Positions 37,108 through 45,741 of a DNA stretch of 64,000 nucleotides are shown here, one piece after another. Both the position numbers and the translations under genes were made by a program. This DNA is from Leptospira stimsonii (GTDB lineage Bacteria > Spirochaetota > Leptospiria > Leptospirales > Leptospiraceae). Every line of letters begins with the position of its first letter. Position 1 is the stretch's first letter. The DNA is taken from positions 124,001 to 188,000 of the forward strand of contig NZ_QHCT01000004.1 of assembly GCF_003545885.1 (NCBI RefSeq), in the 5' to 3' direction. Below the pieces are notes generated by a model. It worked only from the letters and a program-made list of their open reading frames with translations, was not told the DNA's origin and ran no database searches.

Positions 37108-37762
37108 GCGGAATGTATAAACTTCTTGTGGTCGAGGTCAAGCAGGATTCTTACGATCGTCGACTATCGTAGAAGCCCGAACAAATACTCAATCTTCAAA
37201 CGCCTTTCCGGAAATCTCGATTCGATCGTTTTATCTTTCGTTTCGATCCTATCGTTCCGTGTCCAATATTTGGAACCAACCTTTATCATAGGATACAAAT
37301 CGAATCGGAACAACTCGAAAAAAAAAGATCTTCGCATTTTCGATTTCGGATGAATAGAATCCATTCCATAGAATCGATTCTTTCACCGCTGGATTTGCGG
37401 TCTGTTTTCATTGGAACCAAGACCTCTCCTTTCGTAGTCCGGGGAAGGCGGTTCCAATCGGTCCGGGGATCCGCCGCCGTCAAACACACGTCCGATTTCC
37501 ATGGCTCCGGATATTGCGAAAAAGGAAAACGCGGCTTTACATTCTCTCAGGTAGATTCTTTTAAGAAATAAATATATTTCCCGTTCACCTTACACCGTTT
37601 CTACGAGAGAATCGGAAAGAACGAATTTGGAAACAAAATCCGGGCGACTAACTTGATTCTTTCAAAAAAGACAAGAAAACGATCGTTTCCTATGCCGAAA
37701 GAATCTTTTTTGAGTGCACGGAAACGGATGCGTTTCGAAATAGATTCGGCTCCAAGATAAGA
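37108..37762. other. 655-base gap upstream of the cobalamin fusion gene
   Basis: I looked for a cobalamin riboswitch because of the downstream gene and saw no B12-box-like AGCCAGGAGACCTGCC block. A GC-rich segment (37445-37482, GGCGGTTCC and GGGGATCCGCC) could fold. No coding frame is convincing. It must contain the divergent promoters of both flanking genes. Confidence 0.5.
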
Positions 37763-40360
37763 ATGCATATGCGACCTTTCCAGCACGATGTAAATTTAAA
37801 TGAACCTGTGAAGATTACCGGCTATAACCCCGAAGAGATTTTGGATTTTTCTACAAACGTCAACCCAATCGGTTTTCCGGAATGGTTACGCCCCTTGATT
37901 CATTCCAAGATCAGCGAACTCGTCGTTTATCCCGACCCGGAATATCCTTCACTTAAGGCGAAACTATATTCTAAATTTGGAATCTATCCTGATCAGATTG
38001 TATTCGGAAACGGAGCCTCCGAACTGATCCGTCAAATCCCCTTCGTTTCCGAATTCGATTTTGCAGTTCTACCCGTGCCTTCCTATGGAGAATATAAAAA
38101 GGCTTTGGACGTCGCTAAAATCCCCGTTCAAGAAATACGACTCAAAGAAGAAGATTCGTTCCGCCTCGATGCGGATTCTATCCGGACCGTTCTGAACAAA
38201 GATCCCAAACGGAAGGCTCTCCTCTTTTTCGGTCATCCGAACAACCCGACCGGGGTAAGCCTGGTCCCAACCGAAATTTTATCTTTAACCGAGGAATTCC
38301 CGAATTCTATCTTTGCGATCGATGAATCTTCGATCGACTTTTGCGAAGAAGGACTTTCTTTTCGGAAGAGACTTCCGAAAAACGTGATTCTCATTTGGTC
38401 TCTGACAAACATTCTCGCAATTCCCGGACTTAGGATCGGAGTTTGTTTCGCATCTCCAGAAATTATTTCCCAAATATCGCGTAGGCTTCCCGCTTGGAAC
38501 GTCAACACATTGGCGGCGTCCGTCTTCGAAAAAGCGATCGATGACGAGGAATTTTTTCAAAATTCGAGGCGATTGACAACTCTTTGGAGAGAGAATCTAT
38601 TTTTAAATCTTTCTAATTTAGATTTTTTGAAAGTATTTCCTGGAGAGGCAAACTTTCTTCTCATAAAGACAAGGAATGAAAAAACGGGAAATGCCGTCTC
38701 TGAATTCTTATTGAAAGAACATAGAATCGGGATCCGTCCTTACGAAGACTTCAACGGACTTTCCAATCGTTTTTTCAGAATTGCAATCAAATCTCCGGAA
38801 GAAAACGAGAAACTGATCGGCGCCTTGAGCTTACTAAACTCTAACAAAAGGGAAAGTCCGAAAGTTCGCCGAAAAACGCCGGCCTTGATGTTTCAAGGGA
38901 CGGCGTCTAACGTGGGAAAAAGTATTCTTACGAGCGCTCTCTGTCGCATTTTAGTTCAAGACGGTTTTAAGGTAGCGCCCTTTAAAGCCCAGAACATGGC
39001 CCTCAATTCTTTCGTAACTCCGGGAGGAGGGGAGATCGGAAGAGCTCAAGCGTTACAGGCTCAGGCCTCAAAAATTCTTCCCGACATTCGGATGAATCCG
39101 ATCCTGCTCAAGCCGTCGAGTGAGAAAGATGCCCAGGTTGTCATCAACGGCAAACCAGTCGCCTCCATGGATTTCCGAGACTATTCCAAATACAAAACGA
39201 CCGCCTTCGCCGAAGTAAAAAAAGCCTACGACTCCCTTGCTTCCGAATATAACGTAATTATAATAGAAGGAGCGGGAAGTGTCTCCGAAGTGAATCTAAA
39301 AAAGAACGACATCGTAAACATGAGAATGGCGGAGTATGCCGTAGCGAAAGTTTTATTGATCGGGAACATCGATCACGGAGGTTTATTCGGCTCCATTATA
39401 GGAACCATGGAGACTCTCGCAGAATGGGAAAGAAAACTTATCTCAGGCTTCGTGATCAATCGTTTTCGAGGTGTTAAAGAACTCCTCAAGACCGGAACCG
39501 AATATCTCGAGGAATACACGAGAAAACCGGTTTTTGGAATCGTGCCACATCTTCAGAATTTGGAGCTTCCGGAAGAAGACTCCCTCGAATTCAAATCCGG
39601 TGCGTTAGACGATCGCTCCGACCTCGGAGATAGGATCGATGTGGCCCTAATCGACTTACCGCATATTTCCAATCATACGGACATGGACGCGCTCAGGGCG
39701 GAGCCGGATGTTCGAGTTCGGATCGTTCGAAGCCTGACGGATCTCGGTGAACCGGATGTGATCCTACTCCCGGGAAGTAAAAACGTCATCGCCGATCTCG
39801 AACATCTTCGTGATGTCGGTTTAGCAGAAAGAATTCGTATTCTATCACGGAATGAAAAAACGGAAATCGTGGGGATCTGCGGCGGTTATCAGATGCTGGG
39901 AAGAACGATCGCCGATCCACATCGAATCGAAACCGATGGAGGAATCTCCGAAGGATTAGGACTTCTGGACATTTCAACTGTATTAGAGTTATCTAAATCT
40001 CTTAGACAAGTTGCCGCAACTCATCTACCGACGGGCGATCTCGTACGCGGATACGAAATTCACCATGGTAGATCGAAAGCGTTCGAACAAACGATCGAAT
40101 TGTTCTCAAAAGAAACGGAGGATTCTCTTGGTCACGGCCACAAAAACGGAAGAATTTGGGGAACTTATATTCACGGGGTTTTTGACGAAGACGAGTTCCG
40201 AAGAAAATTTATAGATAAGATTCGAATTCGTAAGGGGAAACAAGCGTTAGTCGAAATTCAAAATCAATACGGTGTTGAAAAGGCTCTGGATAGGCTCGCG
40301 GACCACGTTCGCAATTCCATAGATATAACGAAAGTTTATAGAATGCTCGGAATCGACTGA
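37763..40360 (+). CDS. cobQ: CobD-CobQ fusion: threonine-phosphate decarboxylase-like domain plus cobyric acid synthase
   Basis: 865 residues. Residues 1-360 are a fold-type I PLP enzyme like CobD/HisC: LDFSTNVNPIGFP, FGNGASELI, FFGHPNNPTGVS, AIDESSIDF, IWSLTNILAIPGLRIG and FFRIAIKS. The residue that should be the PLP lysine (SxTK) is Asn216. Residues 370-865 are adenosylcobyric acid synthase CobQ: P-loop FQGTASNVGKSILTS, FKAQNMALNSFVTP, then a class I glutaminase with Cys706 in GICGGYQMLG and His767 or His768 in YEIHHGRS. CobQ amidates cobyrinic acid; CobD makes the aminopropanol linker. No other cob gene lies beside it. The CobQ half looks intact. Confidence 0.93.
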   Translation: MHMRPFQHDVNLNEPVKITGYNPEEILDFSTNVNPIGFPEWLRPLIHSKISELVVYPDPEYPSLKAKLYSKFGIYPDQIVFGNGASELIRQIPFVSEFDFAVLPVPSYGEYKKALDVAKIPVQEIRLKEEDSFRLDADSIRTVLNKDPKRKALLFFGHPNNPTGVSLVPTEILSLTEEFPNSIFAIDESSIDFCEEGLSFRKRLPKNVILIWSLTNILAIPGLRIGVCFASPEIISQISRRLPAWNVNTLAASVFEKAIDDEEFFQNSRRLTTLWRENLFLNLSNLDFLKVFPGEANFLLIKTRNEKTGNAVSEFLLKEHRIGIRPYEDFNGLSNRFFRIAIKSPEENEKLIGALSLLNSNKRESPKVRRKTPALMFQGTASNVGKSILTSALCRILVQDGFKVAPFKAQNMALNSFVTPGGGEIGRAQALQAQASKILPDIRMNPILLKPSSEKDAQVVINGKPVASMDFRDYSKYKTTAFAEVKKAYDSLASEYNVIIIEGAGSVSEVNLKKNDIVNMRMAEYAVAKVLLIGNIDHGGLFGSIIGTMETLAEWERKLISGFVINRFRGVKELLKTGTEYLEEYTRKPVFGIVPHLQNLELPEEDSLEFKSGALDDRSDLGDRIDVALIDLPHISNHTDMDALRAEPDVRVRIVRSLTDLGEPDVILLPGSKNVIADLEHLRDVGLAERIRILSRNEKTEIVGICGGYQMLGRTIADPHRIETDGGISEGLGLLDISTVLELSKSLRQVAATHLPTGDLVRGYEIHHGRSKAFEQTIELFSKETEDSLGHGHKNGRIWGTYIHGVFDEDEFRRKFIDKIRIRKGKQALVEIQNQYGVEKALDRLADHVRNSIDITKVYRMLGID

Positions 40361-40752
40361 GTTTCGTGAACGCCGTTTTCAATCGCTCGCTCTCTTCGCT
40401 CCGGATTGATTAAAATCTAGAGAGATCCAAAGAACTTCCATTGGAGTTTGTACATTGATTCTCTCGAACTCAATGATCTAAAAATATTTTCCAACTTAAA
40501 AACGACTAACGTGGTCGTGAGGGGTAGTAGGCGATAAGGATCCCTGATATTTTATAGTTTTTTCGGGCATGCAATCTTCCCATCGTTAGCCCTTTCTGAA
40601 AGGATTTTTTAAGCGATATCGATTACTACTATGCTTCCCGCCTGAAACACGAAGCGGAAGGACCGGAAGAAGGTGGATACAACGATATACATACAAGACC
40701 TTCACCCCCTCGCTCCGTTCGACTTTCTCTTCGAGGAACATTTTAGAATAAT
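40361..40752. other. 392-base gap, no gene seen
   Basis: Separates the fusion gene (plus) from the convergent SDR gene (minus). I found no coding frame with family features and no clear terminator. Confidence 0.55.
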
Positions 40753-41592
40753 CTAATATGTTTTGGAGAGAATTCGGTTCGTTTCCTCCAGCAGTTTCGA
40801 TTTAAGGGAAGAATTCAACGCCGGACCGGTCAAATTTTGTCGCTTCTTACTATCAAAGTATTGACCGGTAATCCCTGAAACCTCGGGGGAATCCGCGAGA
40901 TAGATCGAGGTCTCGGCGCCTTTTTCCGGGGACAGAAAGAACAATTTCTGAATACCGGAATAGATAAATCCGATCGGTCCCTTTATTTCTCTTGCAAGTT
41001 CGGTGCTGACTACGCCGGGATGAAGCGCGTTAGCCGTAACCTTTGTGCCCTTTAGTTTTTCAGAGAGTTCTTGAATAAAGAAAATATTAAACAATTTGGA
41101 ATCGGAATAGGCGGTCATCCAAGAATACGACTTTTCCTTTTGAAAATCTTGAACGTCCGGCTTTGCGTTCTTATAGAGTTTGGAACTAACGGCGATGATT
41201 CTTCCCTGGTCAGCGGCGATCAGATTCTCGAGGAGAAGGTTCGTAAGTAGAACGTGAGCGAGATGATTGACTGCAAAGTTCGATTCGAAACCGTCTACGG
41301 AAAGCGTTCTTACCGGAGAGATCAAACCTGCGTTGTTGATCAATGCGTCGATCTTCGGGAGTTTTTTCGACAATTCTTTACCGACCTTTGCTACCTGTGA
41401 AAGAGAGGAAAGATCGCAGAGAACGAAGTCGACGTTTTTGTTTCCCGTTTTGGCTTGAACCTCTTCGATCATCTTTCCGGCCTTATCGGAGTTTCTAACA
41501 ACCATCGTAATCGCCCAACCTTTGCTCGCGAGTCCGAAGACGGTCGCCTTACCGATTCCTTCCGTTCCGCCCGTAATGACTGCATATTTCAT
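40753..41592 (-). CDS. short-chain dehydrogenase/reductase
   Basis: 279 residues. The nucleotide motif TGGTEGIGKAT (residues 7-17), NNAG in DALINNAGLISP, Ser in IAVSSKLYKN and the YxxxK motif in YSDSKLFNIFF are all present, so it should be active. It resembles the retinol-dehydrogenase-like branch, with LHPGVVSTELAREI after the catalytic Lys. The substrate is unknown. Monocistronic, divergent from the GST gene across 307 bases. Confidence 0.9.
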   Translation of the reverse strand: MKYAVITGGTEGIGKATVFGLASKGWAITMVVRNSDKAGKMIEEVQAKTGNKNVDFVLCDLSSLSQVAKVGKELSKKLPKIDALINNAGLISPVRTLSVDGFESNFAVNHLAHVLLTNLLLENLIAADQGRIIAVSSKLYKNAKPDVQDFQKEKSYSWMTAYSDSKLFNIFFIQELSEKLKGTKVTANALHPGVVSTELAREIKGPIGFIYSGIQKLFFLSPEKGAETSIYLADSPEVSGITGQYFDSKKRQNLTGPALNSSLKSKLLEETNRILSKTY

Positions 41593-41899
41593 TCTAATAC
41601 CTTGTTCGTTTTAAAAAAAGAGTGATAGGATATGGACTGATACGGAAAAAAGGATGGGAAGAATTTTCAGCATTCCTCCGTGACAAACTGAAAAAAGAAA
41701 CTCGAAATTTCCGTCGAAGGACATCAAAATGAACCGAGCTGTGGAACGCCTAAAAGATAAAATAGGTCTTTCATTCGATTTAAAACCTATGAGAAAGAAG
41801 CGAAAATAAGAATTTTTGACCTATCTTTTCCAACGTTAAAACGGCTTCGAAAGAGAAATTGATTTGTCCGAAAGAAAGCAATTTCCTATCCTCTGAAGA
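41593..41899. other. 307-base divergent promoter region
   Basis: Lies between the SDR gene (minus) and the GST gene (plus). No coding frame or strong palindrome was noted; it should hold both promoters. Confidence 0.5.
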
Positions 41900-42838
41900 A
41901 TGACCAAAGAAAAAGAAATCATTCTTCATCATTATCCGGCTTCTCCTTATTCCGAAAGAGTTCGACTCTTTTTAGGATACAAGAAAGCGAGTTGGTTATC
42001 CGTAATCACGCCCGTAACGTTGCCTAAACCGGATCAAACGATTTTGACCGGAGGATATAGAAGGGCGCCCGTGTTGCAGATCGGATCCGATCTTTATTGC
42101 GATTCACGATTGATCATTGAAAAACTCAATGGAATTTTTCCGGAGCCTCCGATCTCGCGTGAAAACGCGGACGCGGCATCGGCTAACCTTTTTGCCGAAT
42201 TAGTAGACGCAGACATATTCTTGAAAGTGGCGAAATTCGTGATGGGATCCTATGCGCAAAAACTTCCGCAAGAACTCGTCGACGATCGTGCGGCGATGCA
42301 ACCTCAAGAAAAATTAACGAGGGAGAATATGGAGAAGCTGGTTCCGTATCTCCACCTCAGCCTTTCCAAAATTCTTCCCGAGTTCGCAAAGGCCTTGGCG
42401 AAAAAACAGTTTTTCGGCGGAGAGATTCCGGCCCGAGGAGACTTCGCGATCTATCAAATTTTTTGGTTCTTAAATACGATTCGTAAATTCAAACCTCTCG
42501 TCCCCGGTCATGAAAACCTGCATGAATGGTTTGCAAGAATGAAAACATTCGGCGCCGGAGAATCCGTTTTGTTAACCGCGGAAGACGCGCTCAAAACGGC
42601 GTCTGCAAGTTCTCCAAACCCGATCGTTTCCGCGAATGTCGTACCCGAACCATACGACCTCAAAGCCGGGCAGGAAGTGATCGTTCATCCGGAAAATTAC
42701 GATCACGAACGAATTTTCGGAAAGTTGGTCCACTTGGATGACGAGACGATTGTTCTCGCAAACGACACACCGAAAACCGGATTGGTTCACGTTCATTTTC
42801 CAAGACTGCGCTATATCGTTTTACCGAAGACTTCGTAA
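41900..42838 (+). CDS. glutathione S-transferase-like protein with extra C-terminal domain
   Basis: 312 residues. The N-terminal thioredoxin-like half has HHYPASPYSERVRLFLGYK and the cis-Pro motif RRAPVLQIG, then the DSRLIIEKL helix. A helical GST_C half follows to about residue 225. The last 70 residues (AGQEVIVHPENYDHERIF, then KTGLVHVHFPRLRYIVL) form an added beta-rich domain not found in ordinary GSTs of 200-230 residues. Substrate and the purpose of the tail are unknown; Leptospira are not known for high glutathione use, so the thiol may differ. Confidence 0.85.
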   Translation: MTKEKEIILHHYPASPYSERVRLFLGYKKASWLSVITPVTLPKPDQTILTGGYRRAPVLQIGSDLYCDSRLIIEKLNGIFPEPPISRENADAASANLFAELVDADIFLKVAKFVMGSYAQKLPQELVDDRAAMQPQEKLTRENMEKLVPYLHLSLSKILPEFAKALAKKQFFGGEIPARGDFAIYQIFWFLNTIRKFKPLVPGHENLHEWFARMKTFGAGESVLLTAEDALKTASASSPNPIVSANVVPEPYDLKAGQEVIVHPENYDHERIFGKLVHLDDETIVLANDTPKTGLVHVHFPRLRYIVLPKTS

Positions 42839-43299
42839 ATTTTTTGGAAAAATCTCTTCCCAGTGAGAAATTCCATTTTGAGGTTTTGATTGGAATATCT
42901 CCGAGGTTTTTAGTACCTCGGGGTTTTCAGCGCCGAAAAGTATAAAAGATTCGGTCGAGGGGAGCCAAATACATAAAGTAGACAGAATGTATTACTTCCG
43001 ATAATGTATCTTATGTCACATTAAAAACGAACGAAAGGTGTCTCTCGAATACTCCGAAGTTGTAAGACATCCTACAAAGGATTTCTCAAAGCCTTCTTAC
43101 AAAAGTCGGAAAGACCTCTCTTTTACAAAATTCTGAACCGAAGAGAAGAAGATTTGAAATCCAGAATGGAATCTCATCTTCAAACCGAAAAAGTGTCGGT
43201 GACCAAAAACCGGCAGGCAACCCCTTTTTCCAAAAACGAGGAACGAAAGGCAGAGAAAAATGCTTCCCGGAAAGAATATCTCGCGCATTCTAAAACCCC
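42839..43299. other. 461-base gap with one hairpin
   Basis: Apart from the hairpin at 42901-42921 I see no feature. The 119-codon frame on the minus strand overlapping this gap also runs into the dehalogenase gene and is not coding. Confidence 0.5.
42901..42927 (+). terminator. candidate terminator after the GST gene
   Basis: CCGAGGT-TTTTAGT-ACCTCGG is a perfect seven-pair stem followed by GGTTTTC, 63 bases after the GST stop. The T-run is short. Confidence 0.5.
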
Positions 43300-44196
43300 A
43301 TGGAAATTTTAAGAACACCGGATTCAGCCTTCGACAATCTTCCAGGTTACAAGTTTCAGCCGAACTACTATCAAATTCAAAACCTGAGGATGCACTATGT
43401 AGACGAAGGAAAAAAGGACGCGAGTGAGACCATACTTTTACTTCATGGAGAACCATCCTGGTCTTTTCTCTATCGTAAAATGATCCCCCCTTTGGCCGCC
43501 GCGGGCTATCGAGTCATTGCACCCGACCTCATCGGTTTTGGAAAATCCGACAAACCGAGCGACCCCGAATTCTATTCTTATCAAAGTCATATGGATTGGT
43601 TAAAGGAATTCTTTCTCGGGCTCGACCTCAAGAATATGACCCTCTTTTGTCAAGACTGGGGCGGACTCTTAGGACTTCGACTTGTAGCCGAGAATCCGGA
43701 TCGATTTTCCAGAGTAGTCGCGGCAAATACGTTTCTTCCCACGGGGGACATTCCACCGAAGGAAGACTTTTTGAAGTGGAGGCATTTTTCTCAGAACGTA
43801 AAACGACTTTCGATCGGATCGATCGTAAAAAACGGATGTGTATCCGATCTTTCCAAAGAAATCGTCGCCGGCTATGACGCGCCTTTTCCCGAAGAAAAAT
43901 ATAAGGCGGGAGCTCGCAAATTTCCGGCATTGGTTCCTATCACTCCGGATGATCCCGCCTCCGAAGCGAATCGAAAAGCCTGGGAAATTTTAAAAGTTTG
44001 GAAGAAGCCGTTTCTTTTGACCTTTAGCGACAGCGATCCGATTACCAAAGGAGCGGACGTTTTCTTTCGAAGACTCGTTCCGGGAACCAAAGGTCAAAAA
44101 CACATTACGATCACAAAAGCAGGACATTTTTTGCAGGAAGACAAAGGCGAAGAATTAGCCGAGGCGATCAAAAAGTTCATCTCCGAAAATCCTTGA
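43300..44196 (+). CDS. haloalkane dehalogenase (HLD-I type alpha/beta hydrolase)
   Basis: 298 residues, the usual length. The alpha/beta hydrolase fold has the oxyanion segment LLLHGEPSWSFLYRKM, the nucleophile Asp in CQDWGGLLG with the halide-binding Trp next to it, the acid Asp in FSDSDPIT and the base His in KAGHFLQE. FLKWRHFSQ in the cap offers a second Trp. These fit DhlA/DhmA-type enzymes that cleave carbon-halogen bonds. Monocistronic. The natural substrate in Leptospira is unknown, and some family members act as other hydrolases. Confidence 0.88.
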   Translation: MEILRTPDSAFDNLPGYKFQPNYYQIQNLRMHYVDEGKKDASETILLLHGEPSWSFLYRKMIPPLAAAGYRVIAPDLIGFGKSDKPSDPEFYSYQSHMDWLKEFFLGLDLKNMTLFCQDWGGLLGLRLVAENPDRFSRVVAANTFLPTGDIPPKEDFLKWRHFSQNVKRLSIGSIVKNGCVSDLSKEIVAGYDAPFPEEKYKAGARKFPALVPITPDDPASEANRKAWEILKVWKKPFLLTFSDSDPITKGADVFFRRLVPGTKGQKHITITKAGHFLQEDKGEELAEAIKKFISENP

Positions 44197-44269
44197 ATTA
44201 TCATAGAAGAATTCGGTTCGTCTGTGGGAACTTGGATTTGAAAGGGGTGGAAGGCGTTTGTAACGACAA

Positions 44270-44292
44270 CGCCGCGTTCGCAGAACGCGGCG
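44270..44292. other. perfect GC-rich hairpin between convergent genes
   Basis: CGCCGCGTTC-GCA-GAACGCGGCG, a ten-pair stem with a three-base loop, 74 bases after the dehalogenase stop and 23 bases from the FecR stop. No T-run on either side, so it is not a typical intrinsic terminator. It shares GCGTTC/GCCGCG words with the hairpin at 25207-25225. Confidence 0.6.
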
Positions 44293-44314
44293 AGAACATT
44301 CCAATAAAAGAATA

Positions 44315-45022
44315 TTATGGTTTTGGAAAGTTTTCGAGAAGTTCTTTATTCTTCAATTTCTGATCTTTGAGCATCTGATAATTCTCAGCCTTGATCGTCT
44401 TAAAAGTCTGAATGATTTTCATCTTCTCCTTCATGAATTCTTTGAGAGGTTCGAGAAGTAATTCCTTTCCGTTCCAGGAGGCCTGTTCTCCCGCTTTCAA
44501 GTCCAACTCGCCGCCGGAGGAAGAATTGACCGCAACCTGACCTTCGTTTACGAAAACCCCGTTCGGGATTGAAGAGTCCTCGTTTTTCGGAGCAGTTTCC
44601 TGATCTTCACTGATAACGAACTGAGTTCCACGAACACCGGCGGTATAGGAAACGGAAGAGACTTCCAAGTCTTCCTTTTTATTCGATTTTTGAACGTTGG
44701 CAAAAAGTTTACCGGAAACCAGATTGACCTTGGTTTTATTTTTGGTTCCATCGGAATAGAGTTCCGAAATTTCTATCTTGGTGAAAGGAGCGAGACGAAC
44801 CACAGCATTTGCGCCCAATTGAAGATCCGCCTTCCCGTCTCCGGTTTCCACCTTTGCGGTCTTTGTGAGAACAACATTCTTTTTGAGGGCTTCCGTCTTT
44901 CCGCTGAGAGTATATTGAACCTTTCCCGTTACAAAGAGAGCGATCGCAACTTCTTCCTCCGCAAAAACGAAATGCGGAAAAAGAAGAATCAAAGAAAAAG
45001 GAAGTAAAACGCTACGAATCAT
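44315..45022 (-). CDS. periplasmic FecR-domain protein
   Basis: 235 residues with a signal peptide ending FPHFVFAEE. The FecR domain (about 30-150) has KADLQLGANAVVRLAPFTKIEI, LVSGKLFANVQKS and VSSVSYTAGVRGTQFVIS, then GVFVNEGQVAVNSS. A Lys-rich helical tail follows. It is the last gene of the minus-strand sigma/FecR cluster, 116 bases after the HAMP protein. Unlike the other FecR protein here it has no anti-sigma part or retained membrane helix, so it may be a secreted ligand-binding paralogue. Function is inferred. Confidence 0.8.
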   Translation of the reverse strand: MIRSVLLPFSLILLFPHFVFAEEEVAIALFVTGKVQYTLSGKTEALKKNVVLTKTAKVETGDGKADLQLGANAVVRLAPFTKIEISELYSDGTKNKTKVNLVSGKLFANVQKSNKKEDLEVSSVSYTAGVRGTQFVISEDQETAPKNEDSSIPNGVFVNEGQVAVNSSSGGELDLKAGEQASWNGKELLLEPLKEFMKEKMKIIQTFKTIKAENYQMLKDQKLKNKELLENFPKP

Positions 45023-45138
45023 ACCGAGAAGGTTTACATAGGTTTGGGAAAAAATCTACAATTAATTTCCAAAAGTGCCTATGTTCAAACGGAAAGAATC
45101 TCATGGAACATGTAAATTCTTTCGCGTTCGTGAAAAGT

Positions 45139-45681
45139 TTAACTCTTTGGATTGTTGATCCTCTTTTCTATAACCTGATTGAGAAGGTCGGCGAGCTCCT
45201 GAAATTCATCCCCTTTACGGATTTTGATCTTTTTGAGATTCTCTCCATCCGCTAATCTTTTGAGATGATTTTTGATATTGTAAACCGGACCGGCCATCTT
45301 ATGCGAATAGACTACGGTAAAAATTGCGGTCATTCCCAGAAACAAACCCGATAAAAGAAGAATCCCGTTCACTTGGATCGTAAACATATCCAGCCTGTGA
45401 TCGTAGTCCGGAAGAAAGATTTCTCTTTCTACGAACTTTTCTCTTTCGACTCCGTTTAGTTCTTCGAAACCTTTTTGATAAACTTTGACGGGATCGTTTC
45501 TCAAACGGAATACAACACCCTTGTCAAATTTTGTATAATTCAACCAATAGAGAAAGCCGACGGTCAAAAGAAGTCCGAAAAGAATGAGTAAAGAATAATT
45601 CAGTAAGAATTTGAGTTGGAAATCCCGGTCGATGATGTAGTTGCTAAAAATCCTCTTTTTACCGGGGTCGTCTTGTGTCAT
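45139..45681 (-). CDS. two-helix membrane protein ending in a HAMP domain
   Basis: 180 residues. Helix 1 (about 26-47, FLLNYSLLILFGLLLTVGF), a periplasmic loop of about 60 residues (EELNGVEREKFVEREIF), helix 2 (about 104-128) and then a HAMP domain, AGPVYNIKNHLKRLADGE followed by IRKGDEFQELADLLNQVI. The protein stops right after the second HAMP helix: no kinase, cyclase or methyl-accepting domain. It sits between two FecR genes downstream of an ECF sigma gene. It may pass a signal to a separate protein by direct contact. The domain call is good; the role is open. Confidence 0.82.
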   Translation of the reverse strand: MTQDDPGKKRIFSNYIIDRDFQLKFLLNYSLLILFGLLLTVGFLYWLNYTKFDKGVVFRLRNDPVKVYQKGFEELNGVEREKFVEREIFLPDYDHRLDMFTIQVNGILLLSGLFLGMTAIFTVVYSHKMAGPVYNIKNHLKRLADGENLKKIKIRKGDEFQELADLLNQVIEKRINNPKS

Positions 45682-45741
45682 GCGGGGTCCTCGAGGACTA
45701 AATTTCCCGATTTAGCGGCCCCCTGTCAAAGAGAATTTCGT

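Noticed and set aside
37108..37762. Possible cobalamin riboswitch before the CobD-CobQ gene
   Set aside because: I could not find a B12 box or the usual core helices; only a GC-rich segment that may fold.
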